This document shows positions 16,429 through 23,798 of a stretch of DNA of 38,381 nt, one piece after another. Position 1 is the stretch's first letter. Every line of letters starts with the position of its first letter. Origin of the DNA: an uncultured Lachnospiraceae bacterium. GTDB lineage: Bacteria > Bacillota > Clostridia > Lachnospirales > Lachnospiraceae. The translations under genes and the position numbers were made by a program. The notes beneath the pieces were generated by a model, which saw nothing but the letters and a program-made list of their open reading frames with translations, did not search any database and had not been told where the DNA came from. The stretch spans positions 1 through 38,381 of the forward strand of contig CATLBW010000009.1 of the NCBI GenBank assembly GCA_949879775.1, written 5' to 3'.

Positions 16429-17331
16429 ATGGCAGAATCTATGGAAGATTACAAGGATGAATTGGAGGCGTCTTTCCGTGAGATTAAGGAAGGCGATATT
16501 ATCTCAGGGGTCGTGCTTGGCGTGACAGAAGAAGAAGTGACGCTGGACTTGAAATACTATACGCAGGGAGTCATTAAAGTCGAGGATCTGAGCAATGACC
16601 CGAATTTCCAGGCAATGGAAGAGATACACCCAGGAGATGTTATGAAAGGCACGGTAGTAAGCCTTGACGATGGACAAGGCAATATCAGGCTGTCTAAAAA
16701 AGAGGCGAATGACGTGCTTGCCTGGGAGAAGCTTAATGAATATCTGGAAGAGAAGACAGAGCTGTCTGTGAAAATCGCAGGGATTGTGCCCAGTGGAGTA
16801 GTGGGCTATGTAGAAGGCATCCGTGGGTTTATCCCGGCGTCGCAGCTGGATTTGTCCTATGTGGAAGCTACAGAAGACTGGTTGGGCCGTGAAGTCCAGG
16901 TAAGGGCGATTACGGTGGACGAATCTAAGAAGAAGCTTGTGCTGTCAGCAAAGGTTATCTTGAAGGAGAAGCAGCAGGAGGAGCATGACCGCAGGATAAG
17001 GGCTATGGTTCCGGGCACGGTGCTTGAGGGTACGGTAGAATCACTGATGCCGTATGGGGCTTTTGTGGATTTGGGAGACGGGATTAGCGGGCTGGTACAT
17101 ATTTCCCAGATTTCCCACAGGAGGATTGGCAAACCATCCGAGGTATTGAGCGTAGGGCAGAAAGTCAAGGTTAAGGTGCAGAATACCAATGACAATAAAG
17201 TGAGCCTCAGCATGAAGGCTTTGCAAGAAGAGATGGTGGATGTGGAGAAGACGGTAGAGACGGAAGAATATATTTCGCATGAGAGCGCATCCACAAGCCT
17301 TGCAGATTTGTTAGCTGGAATAAAATTATAG
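16429..17331 (+). CDS. S1 RNA-binding domain protein (ribosomal protein S1 homologue)
   Basis: A 300-aa cytoplasmic RNA-binding protein with three S1 domains: about residues 18-90 (GDIISGVVLGVTEEEVTLDL), 100-175 (degenerate, VSAKV ending) and 190-262 (GTVLEGTVESLMPYGAFVDL, then GLVHISQIS, the best conserved). Such short S1 proteins in Clostridia help mRNA binding by the ribosome or RNA turnover. The ATG at 16429 follows AAGGAG (16415-16420) by 8 nt; a TTG two codons earlier is possible but less well spaced. A lytic transglycosylase follows 18 bp later, suggesting cotranscription. Confidence 0.88.
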   Translation: MAESMEDYKDELEASFREIKEGDIISGVVLGVTEEEVTLDLKYYTQGVIKVEDLSNDPNFQAMEEIHPGDVMKGTVVSLDDGQGNIRLSKKEANDVLAWEKLNEYLEEKTELSVKIAGIVPSGVVGYVEGIRGFIPASQLDLSYVEATEDWLGREVQVRAITVDESKKKLVLSAKVILKEKQQEEHDRRIRAMVPGTVLEGTVESLMPYGAFVDLGDGISGLVHISQISHRRIGKPSEVLSVGQKVKVKVQNTNDNKVSLSMKALQEEMVDVEKTVETEEYISHESASTSLADLLAGIKL

Positions 17332-17349
17332 AGAAAGGATGATAAGTCT

Positions 17350-18108
17350 ATGAGAGTAAAGGCAATACAGGGGATGGATGGAACGTGCGCCCAGCCTGCG
17401 GCGGCAGCCGTTGCACAGGGGGAGGACTTTTCCTCTTATCTGAAAACCTCAGCCTCGTTGGAAGAGATTTTTTCGGAGGCGGCAGAGAAGTACAATGTGC
17501 CTAAGGACTTGATTAAGGCTATCGCAAAAGCAGAGTCAGATTTTAACCCCAATGCCACGTCAGGTGCGGGGGCGCAGGGGATTATGCAGCTTATGCCGGC
17601 AACAGCAAGGGAGTTGGGCGTGACGGATTCTTATGACCCCTATCAGAATATCATGGGCGGGACCAAATACATCAGTGAGATGCTTGCAAAATATGATGGG
17701 AATGTGAGCCTTGCGCTGGCTGCATACAATGCAGGGAGCAACAATGTGGCAAAATATGGCGGCATACCGCCGTTTAAAGAGACGCAGAATTATGTGGTGA
17801 AGGTAACAGGGTTTATGAATAATGGCGTTGATGTGCCCAATGCCTCTTATAATGTCAATGCAGGAGGCAATGTTACCGCAGCATCCGTGCAGGAAGTGGA
17901 GGACAGTTACTACCAGGATATATTGGACCAGCTTTTCTCCTATGAGGAATACCTTAAGTTTATTGATATGTATATGAAGCTTCAGGAAGCACAGCAGGAG
18001 GAAATCAAAGAAGAGCAGGAGCAGGGAGAGAGGCAGAAGGATGGCTCTTATTATGCTTATCAGGAACTGCATTATACGCCTGCTGTAATGAACCTTTTGG
18101 GTCAGTGA
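17350..18108 (+). CDS. Lytic transglycosylase, SLT domain (252 aa)
   Basis: A peptidoglycan-cleaving enzyme of the soluble lytic transglycosylase type. The SLT domain spans about residues 45-155: catalytic E62 in [10 protein letters not shown], then [21 protein letters not shown] and [18 protein letters not shown]. The C-terminus is a Glu/Gln-rich helical tail. No signal peptide is seen, which is unusual for an enzyme whose substrate is outside; related proteins in motile Clostridia are exported by the flagellar apparatus, but no flagellar gene is nearby. RBS is a weak AAAGGA. It overlaps a possible GTG start of the dUTPase frame. Confidence 0.82.
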   Translation: MRVKAIQGMDGTCAQPAAAAVAQGEDFSSYLKTSASLEEIFSEAAEKYNVPKDLIKAIAKAESDFNPNATSGAGAQGIMQLMPATARELGVTDSYDPYQNIMGGTKYISEMLAKYDGNVSLALAAYNAGSNNVAKYGGIPPFKETQNYVVKVTGFMNNGVDVPNASYNVNAGGNVTAASVQEVEDSYYQDILDQLFSYEEYLKFIDMYMKLQEAQQEEIKEEQEQGERQKDGSYYAYQELHYTPAVMNLLGQ

Positions 18109-18185
18109 CGCTTGTCGGTGGTGATGGGGCGCCAGGGGCGTTTGTCGGCAGTGAGGGCATAACAGGAGACAGAAATGGGGCAGAA

Positions 18186-18575
18186 ATGGAGACAATCAAG
18201 ATAAAATACTTCACGCAGGATATAGACAAGCTTGACTATATTGATGGTAAATCAGATTGGATTGACCTGAGGGCGAGCGAAACTGTGGAGCTAAAGGCGG
18301 GAGAGTTTAAGTTAATTCCGCTTGGCGTGGCAATGCAGCTTCCGGCAGGCTATGAAGCGCATGTGGTTCCAAGAAGCTCTACGTTTAAGAATTATGGAAT
18401 CTTGCAGGTAAATAGCTGCGGTGTGATAGATGGGAGCTATTGCGGCACTGAGGATATGTGGAAGATGCCGGTGTATGCCACCAGGGACACGGTAATCCAT
18501 AGGAATGACCGGATTTGCCAATTTCGGATTATGGAGAACCAGCCGCAAATTGTCTTTGAGGAGGTTGCGTCCTGA
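18186..18575 (+). CDS. dut: dUTP diphosphatase, short form
   Basis: Hydrolyses dUTP to dUMP and pyrophosphate, keeping uracil out of DNA. Four of five trimeric dUTPase motifs are visible: DWIDLRA (1), PRSSTF (2), GVIDGSYCG (3, with the catalytic Asp) and NDRICQFRI (4). The fifth, the glycine-rich C-terminal arm, is absent, giving 129 aa rather than about 145. The ATG at 18186 is chosen by homology (METIKIKYF); the RBS there is poor. A GTG at 18105, overlapping the transglycosylase stop (GTGA), would add 27 low-complexity residues. A dCTP deaminase-like role is less likely. Confidence 0.85.
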   Translation: METIKIKYFTQDIDKLDYIDGKSDWIDLRASETVELKAGEFKLIPLGVAMQLPAGYEAHVVPRSSTFKNYGILQVNSCGVIDGSYCGTEDMWKMPVYATRDTVIHRNDRICQFRIMENQPQIVFEEVAS

Positions 18576-18643
18576 GAAGGGAAGAATAGAGGCGGTTTTG
18601 GCGCAACTGGAATCAACTGAGGCTGCATGATGCCATACATACA

Positions 18644-18680
18644 ACGCGCGTCAGGGAATGAAAAATTCCTTGACGCGCGT
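18644..18680. terminator. Bidirectional hairpin terminator between dut and the phosphofructokinase gene
   Basis: ACGCGCGTCA and TGACGCGCGT, extended by GGAAT/ATTCC, form a stem of about 15 bp with a short A-rich loop, followed by an AT-rich run on both strands. It lies between two converging genes. Confidence 0.7.
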
Positions 18681-18740
18681 AATTATATTCATTGCCAAGT
18701 TTCATCGCCCATGCGTAAGGAAACCATGCGAGAGGCGATA

Positions 18741-19979
18741 TTATTTGCGCAGTACTAAATGCTGAGGAAGCCCGTTAACCATGAATGGCTGGTAATCTCC
18801 CTGGATTAACGGCTCAATATAGTTGATGAATTCTTCTGTCACGTAGTTCCCGTCCTTGTTCATCCAGGAATCAGGAACAACTTTCTCGTGGTTGGCAATC
18901 CGGTGTACGTCATAGATGCCGGCTGCGCTCTGATAAGGATCATCGGAAATACGGTCGATAACCACCATTTTGCCTGTATCGCCTTCGTCCGCTGCTTTGA
19001 CAGCGGCGCCGCCTACCATGAAAGCTTCATCAATATCTACACGGGAAGCCATGTGGGATGCGCTTCTCTGTAAGGTAGAGAATTCAACGCTGCGGGTCTT
19101 GCAGCCAATCTCTGCGCCGAGGTAGCTGGCAAGGTAAGCAGCAGTCCCCTGAAGCTGTTTATGCCCAAAAGCGTCTACATACTCCCCGCCGCCTGACAGT
19201 TCGCATACATACCTTCCGTCAGCCAGCTTAATACCTTCCGATACGGCAATGACAATGGATTTCTTTTTCTCTAACAGATTTTTGACAGTCTGTAAAAACT
19301 TGTCAATGTCGAAGACAGATTCTGGCAGATAGATGGCATCCGGTCCATCGCACTCTTCCGTCTTGGCAAGGGCTGTGGCGCCTGTCAGCCATCCGGCATT
19401 ACGTCCCATAACCTCGATAATCGTAATCATCTCTTTGTTATAAGTGAGGCCGAGGGCGTCGCGGATAATCTCTTTTGTAGAAGCGGCAATATACTTTGCT
19501 GCGCTTCCGAACCCGGGGGTATGGTCCGTCAGGGCCAAATCGTTGTCTATCGTCTTAGGAACGCCAAGGAATTTCTGGGAATGTCCTTTGACAATTGCAT
19601 AATCAGACAGTTTCTTGATGGTGTCCATAGAATCGTTGCCGCCGATATAGATAAAAGTCTCGATATCCAGCTTGTCCATAATCTCAAAAAGCTTTTCATA
19701 GATTTCCGGGTTCTCGTGGATTTCCGGCAGCTTGTAGCGGCAGGAACCCAGGAATGCGGAAGGCGTACGCTTTAAAAGCTCTATGTCGATGTCTGAGTGA
19801 ATCTGGGTGGATAAGTCCACGTACTGCTCGTCCAAAAGCCCCTGGACGCCGTGCAGCATACCATATACTTTATCGAAGCCCCTCTCCTTTGCAGTCTTGT
19901 ATACGCCTGCTAAGCTGGAATTGATTACGGAGGTGGGTCCTCCTGATTGTCCTACAATAATGTTACGTTTCTTGCCCAT
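18741..19979 (-). CDS. pfp: 6-phosphofructokinase, PPi-dependent type
   Basis: A 412-aa phosphofructokinase that phosphorylates fructose 6-phosphate. Two positions indicate pyrophosphate rather than ATP as phosphoryl donor: GGNDS at 113-117 has Asp where ATP enzymes have Gly (GGDGS), and PKTIDND at 141-147 has Lys where ATP enzymes have Gly. The reaction would be reversible. Substrate-binding segments TPGFGSAAKY and EVMGRNAGWL are intact. The ATG follows AGGAGG by 9 nt. It is a single-gene unit with its own promoter and is convergent with dut. Confidence 0.92.
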   Translation of the reverse strand: MGKKRNIIVGQSGGPTSVINSSLAGVYKTAKERGFDKVYGMLHGVQGLLDEQYVDLSTQIHSDIDIELLKRTPSAFLGSCRYKLPEIHENPEIYEKLFEIMDKLDIETFIYIGGNDSMDTIKKLSDYAIVKGHSQKFLGVPKTIDNDLALTDHTPGFGSAAKYIAASTKEIIRDALGLTYNKEMITIIEVMGRNAGWLTGATALAKTEECDGPDAIYLPESVFDIDKFLQTVKNLLEKKKSIVIAVSEGIKLADGRYVCELSGGGEYVDAFGHKQLQGTAAYLASYLGAEIGCKTRSVEFSTLQRSASHMASRVDIDEAFMVGGAAVKAADEGDTGKMVVIDRISDDPYQSAAGIYDVHRIANHEKVVPDSWMNKDGNYVTEEFINYIEPLIQGDYQPFMVNGLPQHLVLRK

Positions 19980-20011
19980 GAAAATAGGTCCTCCTCTATC
20001 GTTTTTTTCTT

Positions 20012-20040
20012 ATTATAACTAAAGTGCAGGGATTTTACAA
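20012..20040 (-). promoter_or_regulatory. Promoter of the phosphofructokinase gene
   Basis: On the minus strand TTGTAA (20035-20040), a 17-bp spacer and TATAAT (20012-20017) lie about 33 bp before the start codon at 19979. Confidence 0.7.
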
Positions 20041-20133
20041 CTCATTTCCGTTGTTTGATGGGAAAAGTAACCTATTTTTTGATTTTTTTCGACCTAAATT
20101 ATTTTTAATCCAATTTTTTTGTCATAACTGTAA

Positions 20134-20328
20134 TTTTTGGATGCAGAAAACCCCTGGAACACGAAAAAGCAGACGTATCCCAAGGGCTTTCCGCAGTATA
20201 TGTAATATACTCCCTCATTAATGTAACAATTTCAGGGGGTCAAATATGACACTTTTTTTTAAAAAAGATAAAAAAATACGAGTAATGCGTATTTTTTGCA
20301 AATTTCTGGTAAAAAGTGTCATGAAAGC
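20134..20328. repeat. Long direct repeat, copy A
   Basis: About 195 bp, matching copy B (21717-21912). Over 20141-20257 only three differences were seen; the AT-rich tail differs more. Internal structure: ACCCCTG pairs with CAGGGGGT, enclosing AAAGC...GCTTT with CCC-AA-GGG, and the perfect hairpin GTATAT-GTA-ATATAC. Near the end GACACTTTTT pairs with AAAAAGTGTC, a bidirectional terminator-like stem. The following TGTCATG is not followed by the GTTGTTACTA seen after copy B. A 65-codon open frame across it (20024-20221) is not credible. With 19980-20133 this makes up the 423-bp gene-free stretch. Confidence 0.9.
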
Positions 20329-20402
20329 AGGGGCAGCAAATAGCCTAGAAAAGACAAGCTATCTCTACAGACATTTTTGTACAATGCCTATACTGCCCTG
20401 AA

Positions 20403-20807
20403 TTAATCAGGTAAATACTCTTCACAGAAATCTTTTGCTGTCACAATCTGAATGTTCTCATATTTTTCAATTACAAGCAAGTCTTTATCACCGCTGACAA
20501 TATATAAAGCACGAGAATCTTTTGCACATTCCAGAAATTTGTCATCATCTGGATCACGGCATATTGCAATATGAGAAGACGGCTCAATTATTTCCATAGT
20601 TTTAATCAGCGGAATAAGAATCGCCCTATTGATATGTCCTTGCTTTCGGTCAATCATCTCTTGTATAATTTCTTCGTATTCATTGATAATTTCAGATGTA
20701 GCACAGGCCGTTATTTTTCCGTTGACTATAGAACTGAGTATTTTCCTGGGGAATCCACCAAAAAACACACCCGAAATCAAAACATTTGTATCTACCACAA
20801 TTCTCAT
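20403..20807 (-). CDS. PIN-domain toxin of a toxin-antitoxin pair
   Basis: A 134-aa PIN-family ribonuclease. The acidic metal-binding residues are visible: D6 in IVVDTNVLISG, E in SEIINEYEEI, the DPDDDKFLECA cluster, and D in SGDKDLL. Members of this group ('putative toxin-antitoxin system toxin component, PIN family') cleave RNA unless bound by the antitoxin. The ATG overlaps the antitoxin stop (ATGA), the usual toxin-second coupling. The exact RNA target cannot be inferred. Confidence 0.88.
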   Translation of the reverse strand: MRIVVDTNVLISGVFFGGFPRKILSSIVNGKITACATSEIINEYEEIIQEMIDRKQGHINRAILIPLIKTMEIIEPSSHIAICRDPDDDKFLECAKDSRALYIVSGDKDLLVIEKYENIQIVTAKDFCEEYLPD

Positions 20808-21070
20808 ATTCTTTTTTTCCTTCTTGAAGATTTAATGATATCATTAATGTCATTTTCAGCATAGCCGACGGAAGCCGCCCATTCCTGTGCCTCATCTAAC
20901 ATCGATTCAAATTCTTCTGTAGAAGGAAGCTTTAATGTCTTGAGCATGATCACATCTCCCGAGGTATATGCTACCAGCTTATCCCCAGCATCAATTGACA
21001 AGCGTTCACAAATACTGACTGGAAGAGAAATCTGCCCTTTAGAAGAAACAGTTAATATCTGTGTATTCAT
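20804..21070 (-). CDS. AbrB/MazE/SpoVT-type antitoxin
   Basis: An 88-aa antitoxin. Residues 1-48 form a swapped-hairpin AbrB domain (TVSSKGQISLPVSICERLSIDAGDKLVAY), which binds DNA and represses the operon. The C-terminal 40 residues (EEFESMLDEAQEWAASVGY) would wrap the toxin. AAAGGAG precedes the ATG. It is first in a two-gene operon with the PIN toxin. Confidence 0.87.
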   Translation of the reverse strand: MNTQILTVSSKGQISLPVSICERLSIDAGDKLVAYTSGDVIMLKTLKLPSTEEFESMLDEAQEWAASVGYAENDINDIIKSSRRKKRI

Positions 21071-21210
21071 TTCATTATGCTCCTTTCGGCTAAGAAATTT
21101 TTACTTATATTATGGCATGATATAGGTCCGTTTACAAGAAAAATTAATATTTGCCGCTCTATTTGGATAGCATGATACATTATTTCTGTTTTCTCCTTAT
21201 CCAGTTTCAT

Positions 21211-21558
21211 TCATGTAATATATCTCATGAATTCTTTTTTGAAATAGAATGCTCTGTTTTTGTCAGATATTTCACGACCATAAATACTGGAATATATAGG
21301 GTGGTGTGGTTTGGAATCCTTTGTACGGATTTGGATGTATTCACCGTTTGCAGAATGTAGCGCCGCTCTGTCAGATTCAGATAATTGTTGGTTTAACTGT
21401 TCGCATATATTGTAATAGTCCGCTTCAAGCTGCTGGGCAAGAGCGTGGTATTTCGGCAGAGATAGGTCTACCTGAATTGGAGACAAGTACATCCAGTCTG
21501 CGGGATTACCGTCCTTGCTGATAGGAACATATAATAAACGCTGAAATTTCTTGTATAA
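21211..21558 (-). pseudogene. 3' remnant of a Sau3AI/MutH-type restriction endonuclease
   Basis: The frame from a stop at 21559-21561 down to 21211 encodes about 115 residues but has no start codon for its first 22; the first ATG is at 21492, with no RBS. The peptide, including ANGEYIQIRTKDSKPHHPIY and KNRAFYFKKEFMRYI, closely resembles the C-terminal end of Sau3AI-family (GATC-cutting) endonucleases, a family related to MutH. Family length is several hundred residues, so most of the gene is missing. No cognate methyltransferase is present. It is probably a dead piece of a restriction-modification locus; translation as a 93-aa protein from 21492 cannot be excluded. Confidence 0.65.
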
Positions 21559-21716
21559 TTAGGTTAAATTCCCTCAAAAATAGCAACGTCTTTAGAATTC
21601 CCTCAATCCATCCCGGCTGGCTGAATTGTTACCTAAATTGGAGAAACTCCGGTCGTTTTCCATTGCTTAAACGCTAAAATCATGCTAAGATTTTGATTAG
21701 TTTATGTTTTGTCCCA
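21559..21716. other. Gene-free stretch before direct repeat B
   Basis: No gene, promoter or strong hairpin was recognised. 'ttccctca' occurs twice (near 21569 and 21599). Together with repeat B and the promoter after it, this forms the roughly 430-bp gene-free interval before the DUF4367 gene. Confidence 0.4.
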
Positions 21717-21912
21717 TTTTTGGCCGCAGAAAACCCCTGGAACACGAAAAAGCAGGCGTATCCCAAGGGCTTTCCGCAGTATATGTAATATACTCCCTCA
21801 TTAATGTAACAATTTCAGGGGGTCAAATATGACACTTTTTTTGAAAAAAATTTAAAAAATATGAGAAATGCGTATTTTATTACAAATTTCCGGTAAAAAG
21901 GTGTCATGAAAA
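21717..21912. repeat. Long direct repeat, copy B
   Basis: Matches copy A (20134-20328) with an offset of 1583-1585 bp and the same internal stems. The terminal stem GACACTTTTT / AAAAAGGTGTC runs into TGTCATG, which here is the upstream half of the bipartite promoter-like motif of the DUF4367 gene. The PIN/AbrB pair and the endonuclease remnant lie between copies A and B. Confidence 0.9.
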
Positions 21913-21932
21913 CAGGGTTTCAGTTGTTACTA
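21901..21932 (+). promoter_or_regulatory. Bipartite promoter-like motif upstream of the DUF4367 gene
   Basis: GTGTCATG (21901-21908), 14 bp, then GTTGTTACTA (21923-21932), ending 60 bp before the start at 21993. The same two blocks with the same 14-bp spacing lie before the gene at 23220. The layout resembles an ECF sigma-factor promoter rather than a sigma-A promoter. Confidence 0.6.
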
Positions 21933-21992
21933 TCTATATAAGAGGTAAAGGTTATGCACAGGAAGAATTTGGGAGAATGGAGGGGTTAGACC

Positions 21993-22880
21993 ATGAGGAA
22001 GAACACAGAAGAGGATATGGGTATTACAGACGGTACGGGCATCAGGGCTGAGGAGGATATGGAAAAAAAGGCGCAAGGAGCAGAAGAGGCGCAAGGGACC
22101 GAAGAGGCGCAAGGGGGCAAAGAAGCGGATGAGCTGGACAAGCTGTTTGCGGCCGCCTTTGACGAGATGGTGGCACAGGATTATGCGAAGCGTCCGAAGA
22201 AGTTCCGCAAGCACCGGTATTCCAGGAGGTTCCGCAGGAATATGGATGCGATGCTGCGCACAGCGGTGGCGTCGGAGAAGGCGGCGCATGGGGAAGGCGA
22301 AGCTGTACACAAGGCAGACAAGGCTGCGGGGGGCTTCTCCTTGTTGGAGCTTATGCGCCCGGTGCGCTCCCGCAGGGCAATCGTTGTCGTATTGGCATTG
22401 GCGCTGGTGCTGTTTGGCACAACAGCCAGCGGCACGAACCCCATCATTATCTGGCTGCATGACAGTTGGATGGAACAGCATGGAGATTATGTCGAGATTC
22501 AGAAGCAAGAGGAGGGGGAAGAAGTATCGAAAGAAAAGCTGCGTAAGTATGAACTGGCAGAACTTCCTGAAGGATATGAGGTAATGGAAGAACAGTTGGA
22601 TGCGGATGTTGGGATTTATTTTATGACCTATGCCGATGAAGAGGGGAATTTATTTATCTTCAATCAAGGCAGAAAAGATAATAAAAATCTAGGCAATGTC
22701 ACAGCCAACAGGAAGGAAATGGAAGAAGTCAAGCTTGGTGATTTGACAGGTTTTTATGTTCGTGACACAGATACTGCCAATCTGGTGCTTTCCGATGACG
22801 AGTATATGTTGGTATTTATTGGTGATTTTTCTAAGGAGGAGTTTTTGGAGATTGCCGCCGGTCTGCGTGCGGTGGACTAA
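21993..22880 (+). CDS. DUF4367-domain membrane protein (295 aa)
   Basis: A single-pass membrane protein. Residues 1-125 are acidic then basic and cytoplasmic, including DELDKLFAAAFDEMVAQDYA and FRKHRYSRRFRRNMDAML. One membrane segment (about 128-147, AIVVVLALALVLFGTTASG) is followed by an extracellular DUF4367 domain (about 185-294). Such proteins commonly accompany ECF sigma factor genes in Clostridia and are thought to act as anti-sigma or stress-sensing partners; no sigma gene is adjacent here. GGAGGGG precedes the ATG. An imperfect repeat (gcgcaag-x-gcagaagag) near 22071-22115 encodes GAEEAQGTEEAQGG. It is probably driven by the motif at 21901-21932. Confidence 0.78.
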   Translation: MRKNTEEDMGITDGTGIRAEEDMEKKAQGAEEAQGTEEAQGGKEADELDKLFAAAFDEMVAQDYAKRPKKFRKHRYSRRFRRNMDAMLRTAVASEKAAHGEGEAVHKADKAAGGFSLLELMRPVRSRRAIVVVLALALVLFGTTASGTNPIIIWLHDSWMEQHGDYVEIQKQEEGEEVSKEKLRKYELAELPEGYEVMEEQLDADVGIYFMTYADEEGNLFIFNQGRKDNKNLGNVTANRKEMEEVKLGDLTGFYVRDTDTANLVLSDDEYMLVFIGDFSKEEFLEIAAGLRAVD

Positions 22881-23122
22881 GCTCACGGAACGTCAAATAA
22901 ATCTGCTGTTCAGCAGAATAGGATTGGTGCAGCCACATAAAGGAATCCACCGCTCTCTGGCCTGTGCGATACCTGTGGCAGATATTATCAGTCGTGCATG
23001 GAGATGATAAGATGCAGCTAAGTGGGCTGGGCTTTATTCCCGTGAGCAATGGCCAAGCAGCCGCGCTAGCGCAAGTATTTTGTTGCCGTTTCTTAATATT
23101 TTTTAATAAATTTTTAAAAAAT
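22881..23122. other. Gene-free region with an R2 fragment
   Basis: Contains the perfect hairpin CTGCTG-TT-CAGCAG shortly after the DUF4367 stop (no T-run). 23031-23075 matches the 3' end of R2 copy 1 (2051-2098) including CCGCGCTAGCGC, so part of the repeat is present without its left half. An AT-rich run follows, ending at the promoter-like motif. No gene is seen. Confidence 0.6.
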
Positions 23123-23154
23123 GTGTCATGTTTTGTGTCCCTGGGTTGTTACTA
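23123..23154 (+). promoter_or_regulatory. Bipartite promoter-like motif upstream of the 23220 gene
   Basis: GTGTCATG (23123-23130), 14 bp, GTTGTTACTA (23145-23154), then CTTATAGAGGG. It ends 65 bp before the start codon. The blocks are identical to those before the DUF4367 gene while the spacer differs, which argues for functional conservation rather than recent copying. Confidence 0.6.
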
Positions 23155-23219
23155 CTTATAGAGGGAAGTTTTTATATACACGGCAGCGGCCAGAACGGAT
23201 AAGGAAAGGAGCACAAAAG

Positions 23220-23642
23220 ATGAAAATGAAACGGAGATTATGGATGTCGCTGGTGTTGGCAGCCGTACTCGCAATTATGCCTGTCAGCAGCAGCTACGCG
23301 GCGACCCGCACGGTGCAGATAGGCGGTGAGGCAGGGATTGACCCGCAGTATGTCAATGCAGCAAGGATTACTGCGGACCTTGTGATTAGTGGCAACAACG
23401 CGCATGTCTATGCCAGCGCCATTGCCAAGAGAGTTTGCCGCGTCACGGTGACCATGCGCCTGCAGCGCAAGGAGGGCACTTCCTGGGTGACCAAGGTTTC
23501 CTGGGTTGGCTCCAGCACAACTGGAAGCAGGACCATGGGAGAAGACCACACGCTGACCCAGAGGGGCACGTACCGCACCTATGCCATCTTTGACGTAGAC
23601 GGGGAAAAACTCACCTATAAGAGTACGTCGCGGGTATATTAG
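23220..23642 (+). CDS. Small secreted protein (140 aa), function unknown
   Basis: A signal peptide (residues 1-28, core LVLAAVLAIMPVSSSYAA) precedes about 112 residues that look all-beta: alternating hydrophobic and Thr/Ser/Val-rich strands such as ARITADLVISGNNAHVYASA and RVTVTMRLQRKEG, ending YKSTSRVY. The single cysteine (CRVTVTM) argues against disulfides. The start at 23220 has AAGGAG 8 nt upstream; codons upstream in frame belong to the leader. Similar short exported proteins occur in Clostridia, but no function is known to me. It probably shares regulation with the DUF4367 gene. Confidence 0.72.
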   Translation: MKMKRRLWMSLVLAAVLAIMPVSSSYAATRTVQIGGEAGIDPQYVNAARITADLVISGNNAHVYASAIAKRVCRVTVTMRLQRKEGTSWVTKVSWVGSSTTGSRTMGEDHTLTQRGTYRTYAIFDVDGEKLTYKSTSRVY

Positions 23643-23644
23643 GA

Positions 23645-23734
23645 ATGAAAGACTTTTTGAGGGGCTGTGGTGTCATCATACTCTGTTTCATTGCTTTTGT
23701 GGTGGCGAACATGCTGCTGGATTATTTTTTCTAA
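23645..23734 (+). CDS. Possible 29-aa membrane peptide
   Basis: ATG at 23645, two bases after the stop of the secreted protein, opens a 29-codon frame with one hydrophobic helix (GVIILCFIAFVVANMLLDYFF) after a short charged start (MKDFLRG). There is no independent Shine-Dalgarno at good distance, so it would depend on translational coupling. The composition is too hydrophobic and regular to be obviously random, but no homologue is known to me. Confidence 0.4.
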   Translation: MKDFLRGCGVIILCFIAFVVANMLLDYFF

Positions 23735-23798
23735 GCGGCCGTGGATAGGGAAAGCTTTCCCATTTCGCCAGGCGGGGACCGCCCCATGCGGGCGGAAA

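Noticed and set aside
20024-20221. 65-codon frame over repeat A
   Set aside because: The frame is not kept in copy B, which has different upstream sequence; non-coding repeat.
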